Positions 44,910 to 56,252 of a DNA stretch of 64,000 bases are shown piece after piece. The stretch spans positions 35,727,001-35,791,000 of the forward strand of contig CANTUQ010000004.1 in assembly GCA_947683425.1 (NCBI GenBank), given 5' to 3'. Under the pieces are notes generated by a model. That model had not been told where the DNA came from and searched no databases. It worked only from the letters and a program-made list of their open reading frames with translations. Every line of letters starts with the position of its first letter. Position 1 is the first letter of the stretch. The DNA is from Excoecaria cochinchinensis (lineage: Eukaryota; Streptophyta; Magnoliopsida; Malpighiales; Euphorbiaceae). Made by a program: the position numbers and the translations under genes.

Positions 44910-45300
44910 CCCAAAAGGCTAAAGAAATCAAGAATTCTCCATCTAAACCACCCTCCTCTCTCTTCTTCTTGGCCGAATTGAACTTCTTCTCTTCTCCTTT
45001 TTTCTTCCAAGATTTCTCCATATCACCCCCAAATCATGCCTGCCCATCAAAGTTCAGCTCCTCTAGTTTCTATTGGTACCCTTGGAAGTCCATTTGGTGG
45101 TCGGAAAGTGGGAAAAACCTGGACTTGAAAGTTTAGGTGTGAAATTGAGGTATGTGTTTTAGCTGTTTCTAATTTGGTTTAAAGGTTCCTAAGGGAACTT
45201 TAGGATGTCAATAAGTTGTTTATGAAGTTTATTTGTGAAAAGGAAGCTTGGTTTTGACTACATCTACATTTTTTTGTATGAATCCTATTATGTCCACTAG

Positions 45301-45347
45301 GTGAAGGGATATCTAACCAACCTAAAGGGAAGGAAAAGACTCCTTGA
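45301..45347 (+). other. Candidate tail exon in M
   Basis: It follows CCACTAG. After GT, 14 codons encode EGISNQPKGKEKTP and TGA 45345-45347. The local intron is 151 nt. Confidence 0.45.
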
Positions 45348-46975
45348 GAAGTGTTTTGCAAGGATTTGAGGTTAGTGATTGCAAATTCCATCTATTTCCA
45401 TGTGTTAGTATGTGTTTTTGGTTATGTTTGTTAACCATGTATGTGTTTAAGGCATGTTTAATTGAAAATAACCTTATATTCATGTTTAAGGATATTAATA
45501 ATGATGGAATGAATGATTAAAATGAAGAAAATAATTTTGTAGGAAAAGATACTTCTTTGTCTGAATTGAAAGTATGGGATTTTCATGTGTTTAAATGATA
45601 AATAATGCATGATTTTGATGAATTTATAATATTTAGCAAGTTAATTAATGAATGGTATGTGTTAGACCATGTGAAGGATGTGTTATGTATGTGGTATTCA
45701 TGTGGCCGAATGGTATATATGGATAAAGGCATGATGTTGATGGGTTTCATGGAAATAAATGGTATAGTGATGTTATACAATATGTAATTGGCCTAAATGA
45801 ATGATAAAGTGGATTAAAAGAATTAATGGTGAAAAGTTGGAATGTGGGCCGAATGCATGTATGTATATGTGCATGTGTATCATAATGAATTCATGAGCTT
45901 ACATGACATGTGATGGTTTAAGAATGATAATCATATGTATAATGATGAAATGACATGAAAAAGAATGAGATAATATGATGTTATGGCATTAAAAGTTTGT
46001 ATGACACATTAATAATGTGAAAAATAAAATAACGTTGCCCTATGTGATGAGCTTGTAGTCGAGTCTAGTCTCAGGATATGTTGGCTAGCCATAGGGACAT
46101 AAGACTGTGGGAGTGAGCATGACGTCTCACTATTTTTTTAGGTCATTAATGGACCTATTATGTATTTTTAAAAGTATTTGTTTAGAAAGACTGGAGTAAT
46201 CCTTCGGGCTTCCTTCAGGTTTAGGAAGACTGGAGTGATCAGTCAGAGGTCTCTCTAGGATATTCTGAGCCCTTAGGGGTTCGTGTCCCATTTATCCTGT
46301 ACATAGAGTCCGCCAGCATTATACCAAGGCAAAAAGGGTAATAATGTAACACCCCTTACCTATACGTAGGGAGATTCATCCCTCGACGAGGAAAACGGAC
46401 CCCGATAGATGAGGGTTGTCACGCAGAACCTTAAACAAAGCAAATAAAGTTGTAAATCAATCATCCAAAACGGTAAAAATAAAATTTCTTAAGCAAAAGA
46501 CGAAGGCCAAAACAAAAGTACAGTATTTTATTAATTTACATAATAAGATACAAAAGTGCCTTAGCACAAAAGATCAAATACATATCTGATATCAAAACCA
46601 AATTACAAAAGTAGAGTTTACATTAAGAGTCATCATTACAAAATCTGTAAACAAATACATATACAAATGGGGGTACAATTAGAACTACAATCTCTCTCTC
46701 CTAGTTGTGTTGGCCTTGCTGAAACGGATCACCCTGCCTAAAAACTCCAACATCTTCCGCACCTGCACGGATGAAACACCCGTGCTAAGCGAATATGCTT
46801 TGTGGGGAAAACACAAAGAAAAATTACCACTCATAGAGGACGTCAGAACAAATCACATACACATGGCACATACTGAACATCACTACTTAAAACAGTTCAT
46901 CATACTCAAGATAACAATATCTTTCACCTTACAATCAATTATACCGAACTAAATTATAACACATAATTACAATAA

Positions 46976-47230
46976 ACCTGCTTATTCAAAATAGTGGATA
47001 GCGAGTAACGCATAGTCATTCAAAATGCAAGGATACCTGAGGGTATCAAAATTATCCTTTTCTTTTTGGTTTAAACATTTTTGCATGGAATCTTAAACAG
47101 GATTCAAGTTTAAAAGGGATCGCGAGGATCCGAATAGGGGCCTGATAAGGGTCCAGAACGTATATGCATGGCTGTAGCTAACTGAACTCTATAGGCATGC
47201 CTATTTATCCACTTATTAACTCTCGCAGGT
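46976..47230 (-). other. Hairpin-rich structured domain, G 3' LTR
   Basis: Closing arms ACCTGC..GTGGATAG and TATCCAC..GCAGGT. Dyads TAGGCATGCCTA and GGATCGCGAGGATCC-like, plus a GGTCC-type hairpin. Confidence 0.6.
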
Positions 47231-47358
47231 CAAGCACAAATTTATCAAATTACATTCATATAATTCATAAAATTGTCCATGTATAATTATGAAATCATTA
47301 CAAGATTGAAAAATAAACATTGAAAGCATAAAAAGAAAACTCAATTTGAAGCCAAGAG

Positions 47359-47696
47359 GTGTCAAGCTCGCGACAGAGGAGAAATTTGCCCCAAGTCGCC
47401 ATAGCGGCAGTCCTCGCGCTCGTGCGGGGACGGAAACATATCTCACTGTCGCGCTCGTGATGGTCATCGCACTCGCGATAGTGACCGGCCAGAAAAAGTT
47501 GTCGCACTCGCGTGCAGGCGCACTCTCTCAACAGGAGACTGTCCAAAACCGTTCGACAGCCGAGCGCTCTGTCGCGCTCGCTACAGAGAGCCCTGATTGA
47601 GGCCACTCGACAGCCCACGCTTGGCACGCACGAAGGCTGAAATCACCAAGCTCTGTCGCGACCTTGTAACAGTGTCGTGCTCGCGACATGGTCATG
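47359..47696. repeat. Palindrome cluster, GTCGCGCTCGCGAC type (G)
   Basis: Units such as AAGCTCGCGACAG and TGTCGCGCTCG. An open frame at 47346-47600 is a by-product. Confidence 0.7.
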
Positions 47697-48105
47697 ATTT
47701 CCAGCCCTTACGCGAAAAACCTGCAGAAATTCACTCCCAAACATCACCCAAACCTCCAATTGACTTCAAAACACAAGCCCACACAAATAGATCATTCACA
47801 ACATCTTAAACAACCTAAAACCCAACTTATAGCCCATTTATCATCATCAAATCATACCATTTACAAGATTAAATTCCAAAATTTACTAAACCAGCATTTT
47901 CTCTTAGAATTCCATACAAACTCATACTACAGTTCAATTCTTATCAAACTTTGCATCTCAACTCAAGATAATCAATACACAAATCAATTAAATATAAATA
48001 CCCACAGTATACCCCATCAATTTCAACAATTACTAAAACACAAAAAAAAAATCACACGAAACACACAAAAGTAAAAAACATTCCCAAACCTCAAGTTCTT
48101 GAATT

Positions 48106-48167
48106 CTAATCACGGGCTCCGCTTCCACTTGCTATTTCCTTCCCTTTGGGCTCTCTAGGAGGGATCT
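48106..48167 (-). other. Candidate Gag tail exon, G 3' LTR
   Basis: The strongest acceptor in the set: seven T, CC, TCAG. After AG, 19 codons contain IPPREPKGKEIASGSGARD and end TAG 48108-48106. The phase matches the gag donor at 52108. Confidence 0.55.
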
Positions 48168-48734
48168 CTGAGGAAAAAAATCCATCACAATAAGCTTTAA
48201 AACTCTAACTCCAAAATACCCAATTACTCAAATTAACCAAATTAAAAGAAACAAGAGGATGAGGAAGAACAATAAGCTATCACTTACCTAAATCAACTTA
48301 GGATTACCCAAAACTCACCAAAAATTGCAGCTAGATAGGAAGGATCACAAGAAAGTAAAGAAGCAAGGGAGAAGAAGATAAAGAACGGGGAAGAAAGGAA
48401 GAAACGGGAAAAGCAAAAAGGAAAAGCTATTTCTCTCTCCTCTCCCCACACTATAAATATCTTCCTCACAAGCCACATTGGAAGACTATCCCAAGACACA
48501 CCCAACAACCATCCTCTTACCTACACCCAAAGCCAAACCTCTCTTACACACACACTAATCCCTTACACACACTCACACCCAAGCAAAACCCCACAAATAC
48601 ATAATACTATACTTCAAACTATACACATACAAAAAAACACATGCCAAACTTGAACACACACACAATCACACATGCATAAAGCTCAAACTACCATGGTGTG
48701 AATGGGGCATTACAATACTCCCATCCTAAACAAA

Positions 48735-51700
48735 ATTTCATCCTCAAAATTCTCACCTGATCCAAATAACTGAGGATGCTGAGCTCTCATAATTTCTTCC
48801 GGTTCCCAAGTTGCCTCTTCAATTCCATGATGCTTCCAGAGTACCTTAACCAAAGGGATTTGCTTGTTGCGGAGCTGTCTGATCTCCCTAGCAAAAATTT
48901 ACTTCGGTTCTTCATCACATGAGAAATCTGGCTGAACTCGAATATCTTGCACTTGCAACACATGAGATGGATCGGATCGGTAGTGGCGGAGCATAAACAC
49001 GTGAAAAACATCGTGTAATTTAGCTAACTCCACTGGCAATGCTAACTGATAAGCTACCTGGCAAATCTTATTCAGGATCTCATAAGGTCTAATAAACCGA
49101 GGATGTAATTTTCCTTTCTTACCAAACCGAAGAACTTTTCGCCAAGGTGATACTTTTATGAATACCTTGTTGCCAACCTCATATCGAATGTCCCTTCGTT
49201 TCAAATCAGCATAAGATCGTTGTCTATCTTTAGCTGCCTTCAAATTCTGTTGCACCACTCTAATCTTCTCTTCTGTGTCTCTGACCAACTCTGGACCCAC
49301 AGCCGACCTTTTTAACAATTCGGTCCAACACATTGGAGTTTTGCATTTTCGTCCAAAAAGAGCTTCATAGGGAGTCATTCTGATACTCACCTGATAACTG
49401 TTATTATAAGCGAACTCCATCAAAGGCACATACTTATCCCCAAAGCACATCCCCGCTACCTGAGAGCTCCAAAGCACATCCCCGAAGCATATCTTCAAGA
49501 ATCTGAATAACTCTTTCTGACTGATCATCGGTCTGAGGGTGAAATGCAGTGCTGAAATTTAATCGAATACCCAAAGCCGACTATAATTCCTCAAAAAACT
49601 TTAACATAAACCTCGAATCTCGATCAGACCCAATAGAGATGGGAACTCCATGAAGCCTTACTATTTCATGCACATAGATCTCTGCTAGCTTGTCCATGGA
49701 ATAATCTCACCGAACTGGCAAGAAGTGTGCTGACTTTGACAACCGGTCGACTATCACCCACACAGAATCATGCTTGCGCGATGTCAAGGGCAAACCAACT
49801 ATAAAGTCCATCATTATATCATGCCACTTCCATTGAGGTATGGGTAAGGGACACAACAATCCTGTTGGGACCTAATGCTCAGCTTTCACTTGCTGACACA
49901 CCAGACATTTTGAAACAAACTCCAGTATATCCGTTTTCATACTCGACCACCAATAAAACTGCTTCAGAACTTTGTAGATCTTATTTCCTCCTAGATGCAT
50001 TATGAAAACTGACGAATGAGCCTCTTGCAAAAGTCTTCTCTTCACATCATCCACTTTAGGCACATATAACCGATTCCCAAATCTGAGCAATCCCTCACTA
50101 TTGACAAAAAATTCAGTCTGCTTACCATCTCTAACCATGTGAAAAGCATGCTGCAACATAGGGTAACTCAACTGTGCATCCACTATCAACTATCTCAAGC
50201 TCGGTCTAGCCTTCAATCGAGCAATTAGTGCTCCTTCTGAATCAAACCTCCACTTTCGTCTAGTCAGAGACAAAGCTGACACTGATTTCCTACTTAGAGC
50301 ATCTGCTACTACATTTGCCTTGCTTGGATGGTAATCAATAATATAATCGTAGTCTTTGAATAACTCTAACCTTCTTTGCTGCCTCAAGTTCAATTCCTTC
50401 TAAGTGAGCAGATATTTTAGACTCTTGTGATCCGTGAAGATCCTACAAGTTTCCCCATACAAATAATGCCGCTAAACATTAAGAGCAAACACTACCGCTG
50501 CTAACTCCAAATCATGCGTCAGATAATACTATTCATGAGGCTTTAGCTGCCTAGAAGCATAGGCGATCACTTTACCATCCTACATCAAAACACAGCCCAA
50601 ACCTATACCTGAGGCATCACTGTATATAGTATACTCTTTACCCTAGACGGGTTGAGTAAGTACAGGAGCCTTAATCAACATATCCTTCAACTGCTCAAAA
50701 CTTGCCTGGCACCTATCTGTCCAATTAAACTTAACTTATTTTCGGAGAAGCCGAGTCAATGGCAAAGCTATCACGGAAAATCCCTTCACAAACTGCCTAT
50801 AATATCCAGCTAATCTTAGAAAACTCCTCACTTTTGGTACAGATTTTGCTAGCAACCAGTTCACAATGGCTTCAACTTTGGATGGATCTAGCCATATGCC
50901 TTCAGCCGAAACCACATGTCCAAGGAATGTTACCACTTTTAACCAAAATTCAAACTTACTAAGTTTAGCAAAAAGCTTATGGTCCCTCAACACTTGCAAT
51001 ACCAATTGCAGATGTTCCTCATGTTCCTTTTTATCCTTAGAATAAACTAGGATGTCGTCGATGAACACTACAACAAAATGATCCAAATACTGTCTGAATA
51101 CCTTGTTCATCAAATCCATGAAAGCTGCGGGCGCGTTAGTCAAACCAAATGGCATCACTAAAAATTCGTAGTGACCATAATGCATCCAAAAAGGTATCTT
51201 CGCAACATCTACATCCTTGACTCCCAACTAATAATAACCCGATCTCAAGTCTATCTTCGAAAACACTCCAGCTCCTCTTAACTGATCAAAAAGATCCTCA
51301 ATCCGTTGTAACGGATACTTATTCTTTACCGTTACCTTATTAATCTGCCAGTAATCAATACACATTCTCAAGGTATCGTACTTTTTCTTGACAAATAGAA
51401 CCGGAGCACCCCAAGGTGACACACTCGATCAAATAAAGCCCTTATCCAAAAGCTCTTGCAGCTGACTTTTCAACTCCTTCAATTCCATCGGAGCCATCCT
51501 ATACGAAGCCTTAGAAATCGGAGCTGCACCCAATACAATATCCACAGACAGTTCTACTTCTCTCTCTGGTGGAAAACTCGATAATTCCTCTGGAAACACT
51601 TCCAAAAATTCTCTTACTATTGGAATCTCTTGTATCTTTACTTGCCCTTGTCAGGAATCAAAAATCAAAGCTAAATACGCTTCACATCCCTTCCTTATAA

Positions 51701-53310
51701 ACCGTTTGGCCTTCATAGCAAAAATCACATTGTGCAGCGAGTTACTTCCCAACCCTCTTACAACCATAGGTATCTGATCCCTATCTTTGAGCACAACCAT
51801 TTTCCTCTGACAATCAACTATAGCTCAATGCTTGGATAACCAATCCATACCCAGAATTAAGTCAAACTCATGAAATGGTAAACTAATCAGATCAACCGAA
51901 AATTCTCTACCTTGCACTAACAAAGGACAATCCCGATATACCCGATTCACTCTAACTCACTGCCCTAACGGACTAGTGACACATATCTCATAATCCAATT
52001 TATCCTCATTAATCAATTCATCACACAACTTATCGGAACACAAATAAGAATGAGTGGAACCCGGATCTATCAAAGCATACATTTCAATACTGAAAAGTAA
52101 GAACTTACCGGCTATTACTTCCGGAGCATCCTGGTCATCATAGGCTCTCATTGCATAGGCTCTTACATCCATCGGTGCTGGATGATCAACTGTCTCAGAG
52201 GGTTCTCTTTCCCGAGGCCGTCCACCAAGACCCCGTCCTCTACCTCTAGCATGACTGGCTTGAAGAACATTCGACCCAGCTCTACTTGCCTCTTGCTGAC
52301 CTGAGTATTCTCATATAAATTTGGGCAATTGGCTAGAAAGTGGTCGGTGCTACCACATCTGAAACATCCTCCCGTCAACCACTGACATTCGCCCCAATGA
52401 CGCTTGCTATAATGGGAACATAGAGGCACTTCATCACCTCTACCTTTCGAAGCTCATCTACCCATGCCAGACCCTCTGAAGGAATCCTGTCTCCTCCCTC
52501 TAGTAGCTGGACTAGAATGTGACTCACCAGAGGGATTTCCTTGAGATTCACGTGACCTCTTTCCTGAAGAAGGACCTCCTCTAGAGGCCTTTTTCCTCTA
52601 AGCCTTCTCTTTCAAAATATTCTCAGAGCATTTTGCTCTCAAAGCTGCCTGTACGATCTGATAATAATTGATATCTGGTGCATACATCAAAAAAACCAAC
52701 ATCACCTTAAGAGACTCGTTCAAACCTGCCTTAAATTGTTGATATCGAAAATCCTCAGTGAGAACTCCTAGCGGTGCATACTTGCTGAGTCGATTAAACT
52801 CCTTCTCATATTCCGCTATAGATAACACCCTTTGTCGGAGACTCAAAAACTGCACCCATCTGGCCTCCTTAAATGCCTTAGTCACATACTTACTTTGAAA
52901 CTCCCTTTCAAAGAATTCCCATGTCACAGGCTCGAGAAGCTGAGGATATCTGAGCACTAGCGTCCACCAATCATAAGTTGAGCCCTACAATAAAGATACT
53001 ACACACTCCACCTCTCTCTCTGGAGGATAACGAATTTCCCTTAACACCTGACTAACTTTCTCAATCCACCTTTCCGCTTTATCCGATTCATCCAAATTGG
53101 TTCCAAAGAAATCCTCTGCTCCAAACTTTCGCATATTCCAAAACCCTGGCCATATCCTGAGATATCTTGAGCATGACCTCGAAGGGGACCGCAAGGGCCT
53201 CAAGTTGCACCCTAGGTGGCTGAGCCAGACAAAAAACAGATGGATCTTGATATCGGTGATCACACTCTTGGCTGACACCTCAAGTGATCCACGAGCAGAC
53301 TCTATCTAAC
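48735..53310 (-). pseudogene. gag-pol: Element G, gag-pol remnant
   Basis: Gag start codon is ATA instead of ATG near 53310. Pieces: gag core (53278-52598), zinc region (52429-52320) with CFRCGSTDHFLANC, protease DPGSTHSYLC (52172-51957), RT (51480-50736) with intact VFIDDILVYS, RNase H (50700-50330, several stops), integrase (50189-48900) and a chromodomain-like tail ending near 48735. Donor-like GCC G|GTAAGTTC at 52109-52104. About ten stops or frameshifts, many of C-to-T type. A local duplication of CAAAGCACATCCCC lies in integrase near 49440-49490. Confidence 0.85.
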
Positions 53311-53397
53311 TATAAAACATACATAATAATCCACATCAGGCCAACACAACACTAAACATCCACTCTATCTTACACTAGCCCAGAAATGACTAAACTA

Positions 53398-53411
53398 GGC
53401 TCTGATACCAC
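53398..53411 (-). other. Element G, primer-binding site
   Basis: The minus strand reads TGGTATCAGAGCC, complementary to initiator tRNA-Met, 5 bp inside the 5' LTR. Confidence 0.85.
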
Positions 53412-53415
53412 AAAA

Positions 53416-53618
53416 TGTAACATGCCTTACCTATACGTAGAGAGCTTTATCCCTCGAAGAGGAAGAAGGACCCCGATAAATGAGGGTTGTCATGCAGAAC
53501 CTTAAACAAAGCAAATGAAGTTGTAAATCATTCCTCCAAAATGGTAAAAATAAAATTTCTTAATGAAAAGACGAAGGCCAAAACAAAAGTACAGTATTTT
53601 ATTAATTTACATAATAAG
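53416..53618 (-). repeat. Element G, 5' LTR, visible part
   Basis: TGTAACATGCC start; it aligns with 46345-46547 and stops at ATAATAAG, where F inserted. Confidence 0.85.
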
Positions 53619-54251
53619 TATCATACCCCATTGGCCCCATAGAAGTTTAGGCCATGTTTGTGCATGTGTATTGTGTGTGTTTTGGCATGTGATAAGGGTA
53701 TTTTGGGTAAATTGCATGTTTTTGTGGGTTTTGCTAGTGTGTGGGTGCATATTTGATATCAGGGTGTGAATTAGTTGGGTTGCATTTGGGTGTGTTGCTC
53801 ACATGTTTGTAGGATGTGAGTGAGCGAGTTGTGTTTGTGTGTTGTGCTCACACATTTGTAGGGTGTTATAAGTTGGGGTGACATTGTGTGTGTATAGTGT
53901 ATTGTTGGTGGGTGTGAGTGGTTAATTTCCACCACTAGGGAGAGGACACATGGCTAGGTTAGGAAAAGAAAAGTAGAAGAAGAGAGAGAATTGGGAGATC
54001 AGAATTCTTCATCTCCTTTCTCATATTCCCCTCTTCTCTTTGTCCTTCTTTTCCTTTGCTTTCCATTTTTGTGCCCTAGCTTGGATTCAAGTTATAGTTG
54101 GTGGGAATTGATCACCTCTTAGCATTTTAGAGGTAAGTTTATTGAATTTGTTCTTCATTTTCTTCATCTTGTTCATCTTCTCCTTATAATTTATAGGTTT
54201 AGAGTTAATCTAGGGTTTTTGTTTATGTGATTTGTGGGTGTATTTGGTTAG

Positions 54252-54310
54252 TTGAGCCTCCTCGTGATCACAAAGGGAAGGAGAAGGCGTCGGGAAGTAG
54301 TACTAAGTGA
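54252..54310 (+). other. Candidate tail exon in F LTR
   Basis: After GGTTAG and two bases, 18 codons end KGKEKASGSSTK with TGA 54308-54310. The local intron is 119 nt. Confidence 0.5.
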
Positions 54311-54726
54311 TTAGGAGCTAAGGAGATTCAGGTTTGGGAGTTTTTGTGATTTATGCATTATTTGTGATTTTTGCTCTTAGGATGAATTTCTAGAAATTTA
54401 TGATGGGTAAATAGGCTTATATTTGTATATATGATATGGGTTTTGAGTTTTGATGAGTTATGTTTCATAATTATTGAATTATTGAATCAAATGTGAAGTT
54501 GATTGAACTTTGCTGCAGAATTTTCTAGTTTGTGATTTTTGAAATCTTGATTTGTGAATTGATGATTTATTTTGGAATTAATTGTGGAAATATGTTGTTT
54601 TATATTGTTTATGGTGTTTGGAAAGCTTAATTTGTGGAAGGGTTGAATTTGGAGTGATTTTGGTCAAAATGGTTTGAGTTGGAAATTTCTAGGTTCCCTA
54701 CGCTGTTGTTGAGAACTGAAAATCCC

Positions 54727-55035
54727 GTTGCTGTCGCGAGTGCGACATAATGGAATTTCCAGCTCTCGCTTGTTTTTCTTTAAGAATTGATGGCCGTCCA
54801 ACTCGTGTTGGAGAAGCACGACTCATGCTCCCTTCCGCGTGTGTGAGTTGTGCATCTCAGCGGGACGTCGGTAACAGGTGAGGATCAGCACGACTCGTGC
54901 TCGCGAAGCACGACTCATGCTGGTGTGGCTTTTTCTGCATGTTCGTGCTTTAGAGCATGACTAGGATGAGGGACATCCGACACGAGTCATGTCCTTTAGC
55001 ACGACTCGTGTCCGATGTCTTACTGTCGCGAGCGC
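54727..55035. repeat. Palindrome cluster, mixed types (F)
   Basis: TGTCGCGAGTGCGACA and TGTCGCGAGCGCGA units at the edges and CACGACTCGTG units between them. Confidence 0.75.
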
Positions 55036-55226
55036 GATAGAGACCCCAATATGTCCTGTTTTTCTCGCGTGCCCAATTTTTCAAAATGAACTTCAAATGT
55101 CTTTTTCTTGCCTTTTTTCCTACTGTATGTTATATGAATTTGTTTATATGACTATTATTAAATGAATTATGCATGACAAATTATATATATATATTGTGAA
55201 TTGAGACATGATATGGATTATGCACG

Positions 55227-55462
55227 ACCTGCGAAAGTCATTCTAGTGGATAGTTAGGCATGCCTAATAGAGTCTTTTAGCTGTAGCCTCAGTTACCCCG
55301 ATCAGGTCCCCGTCTGGTTCATCGCGAACCATTATGAATTTTTGACCTTGTTTAAGGTTCCCTCAAAAAATTATTTTGAATGTGATAAAATAAATGGTTT
55401 TGGATTCGTACCCGTAAGGTATTGTCTGTATACTTGTTATCCACTATTGTGAGTCAGCAGGT
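55227..55462 (+). other. Hairpin-rich structured domain, F
   Basis: Closing arms ACCTGC..AGTGGATAG and TTATCCACT..GCAGGT. Dyads TTAGGCATGCCTAA, GACCTTGTTTAAGGTTC and GTACCCGTAAGGTA. Confidence 0.6.
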
Positions 55463-56252
55463 GTTCTATTTGCTTGGGTTTACCTCGATGTGATTATCAG
55501 AATGTGATATCCAAATGAGCATGATAATGATTTGAGAAATCAGTTAATATGTATATGAATGTGGATATGAGCTTCTGAATGTTTGTCTTTATTCTGCAAA
55601 CATGGTTATATATCTGACATGATTATCCACATATGTCATATCGTATGTGATTTGCTTTGGCGACCATTGTGAATGGCCATCCACTCCTCTGTGTGTGTGT
55701 TGCCCTTAAGCGTTATCGCTTAGCACGGTGTTTTATCCGTGTAGGTGCGAAAGGTGCTGTATTTTGGGGGAGTCGCCGCCAGTCAAGCCAACACAGAAGG
55801 GATTAGTGTTAGGACTTATTTTTGTACTATGATATGATGATTCTTTTTGTAATAGAACTCTCTTTGTATTAGTAATTTTGTAAGCTTTCGCTCTGTTTAT
55901 TTTGGATATGTAATTCTTTTGTTTGGGCAATTGATCAGAATATTATTGTAATGATTTTGTTATATTAATGTATGATCCATTGTTGTTTCTTAAAGTTTTA
56001 ATTTTTGTTGTATTTATATATGTTATTGTGGATGAATGTATGTTTTTGTATCGATCTGTTGGTGCAACACCCTTGCTCCTATGACATCTCACTCCTATCC
56101 GAATGGATTCGCCTACGTATGGGTAGGGGGTGTAACATTTATTTGTATTAGAGGCTAGGTTTAGGCTAGTCTGGGTGTTGTTGTGATGTGCATAGATGAG
56201 TATATGTCTAGGACTGTGTTGGCTGATGCGGTTGTCCTCTTATTTGTTTTAG

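Larger units (their letters stand above)
44223..46344 (+). repeat. M: LTR-like remnant (+)
   Basis: No LTR ends are visible, but the order of signals fits: TATAAATAGA (44900-44909), CT-rich leader, donor TTGAG|GTATGTG (45150), acceptor CCACTAG (45300) and a KGKEK tail frame. Later sequence (46050-46330) has no clear palindrome cluster. G inserted at 46345 after AATAA. It may be the LTR of a further gypsy family. Confidence 0.5.
46345..48714 (-). repeat. Element G, 3' LTR (2370 bp)
   Basis: Starts TGTAATGCCCC in the minus sense and ends GTGTTACA. Minus order: donor TTAG|GTAAGT (48287), acceptor TTTTTTTCCTCAG, tail exon, GTCGCG palindromes (47696-47359), structured domain (47230-46976), eroded hairpin (46802-46785). 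Confidence 0.9.
46345..53618 (-). mobile_element. Element G: decayed Tekay-like gypsy element (-)
   Basis: The left (3') LTR is complete (46345-48714). The internal gag-pol is on the minus strand, and the right (5') LTR starts at 53416 and is cut at 53618 by insertion of F. The rest should lie beyond the window. AATAA precedes the left end; its partner is out of view. Confidence 0.9.
53619..56137 (+). repeat. Element F, 5' LTR (2519 bp)
   Basis: Order: donor AGAG|GTAAGTTT (54133), acceptor TTGGTTAG, tail exon, palindromes, domain (55227-55462), hairpin (55706-55723, TTAAGCG variant). It ends GTGTAACA. The primer site after it is eroded (TTGTATTAGAGGC). Confidence 0.9.
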
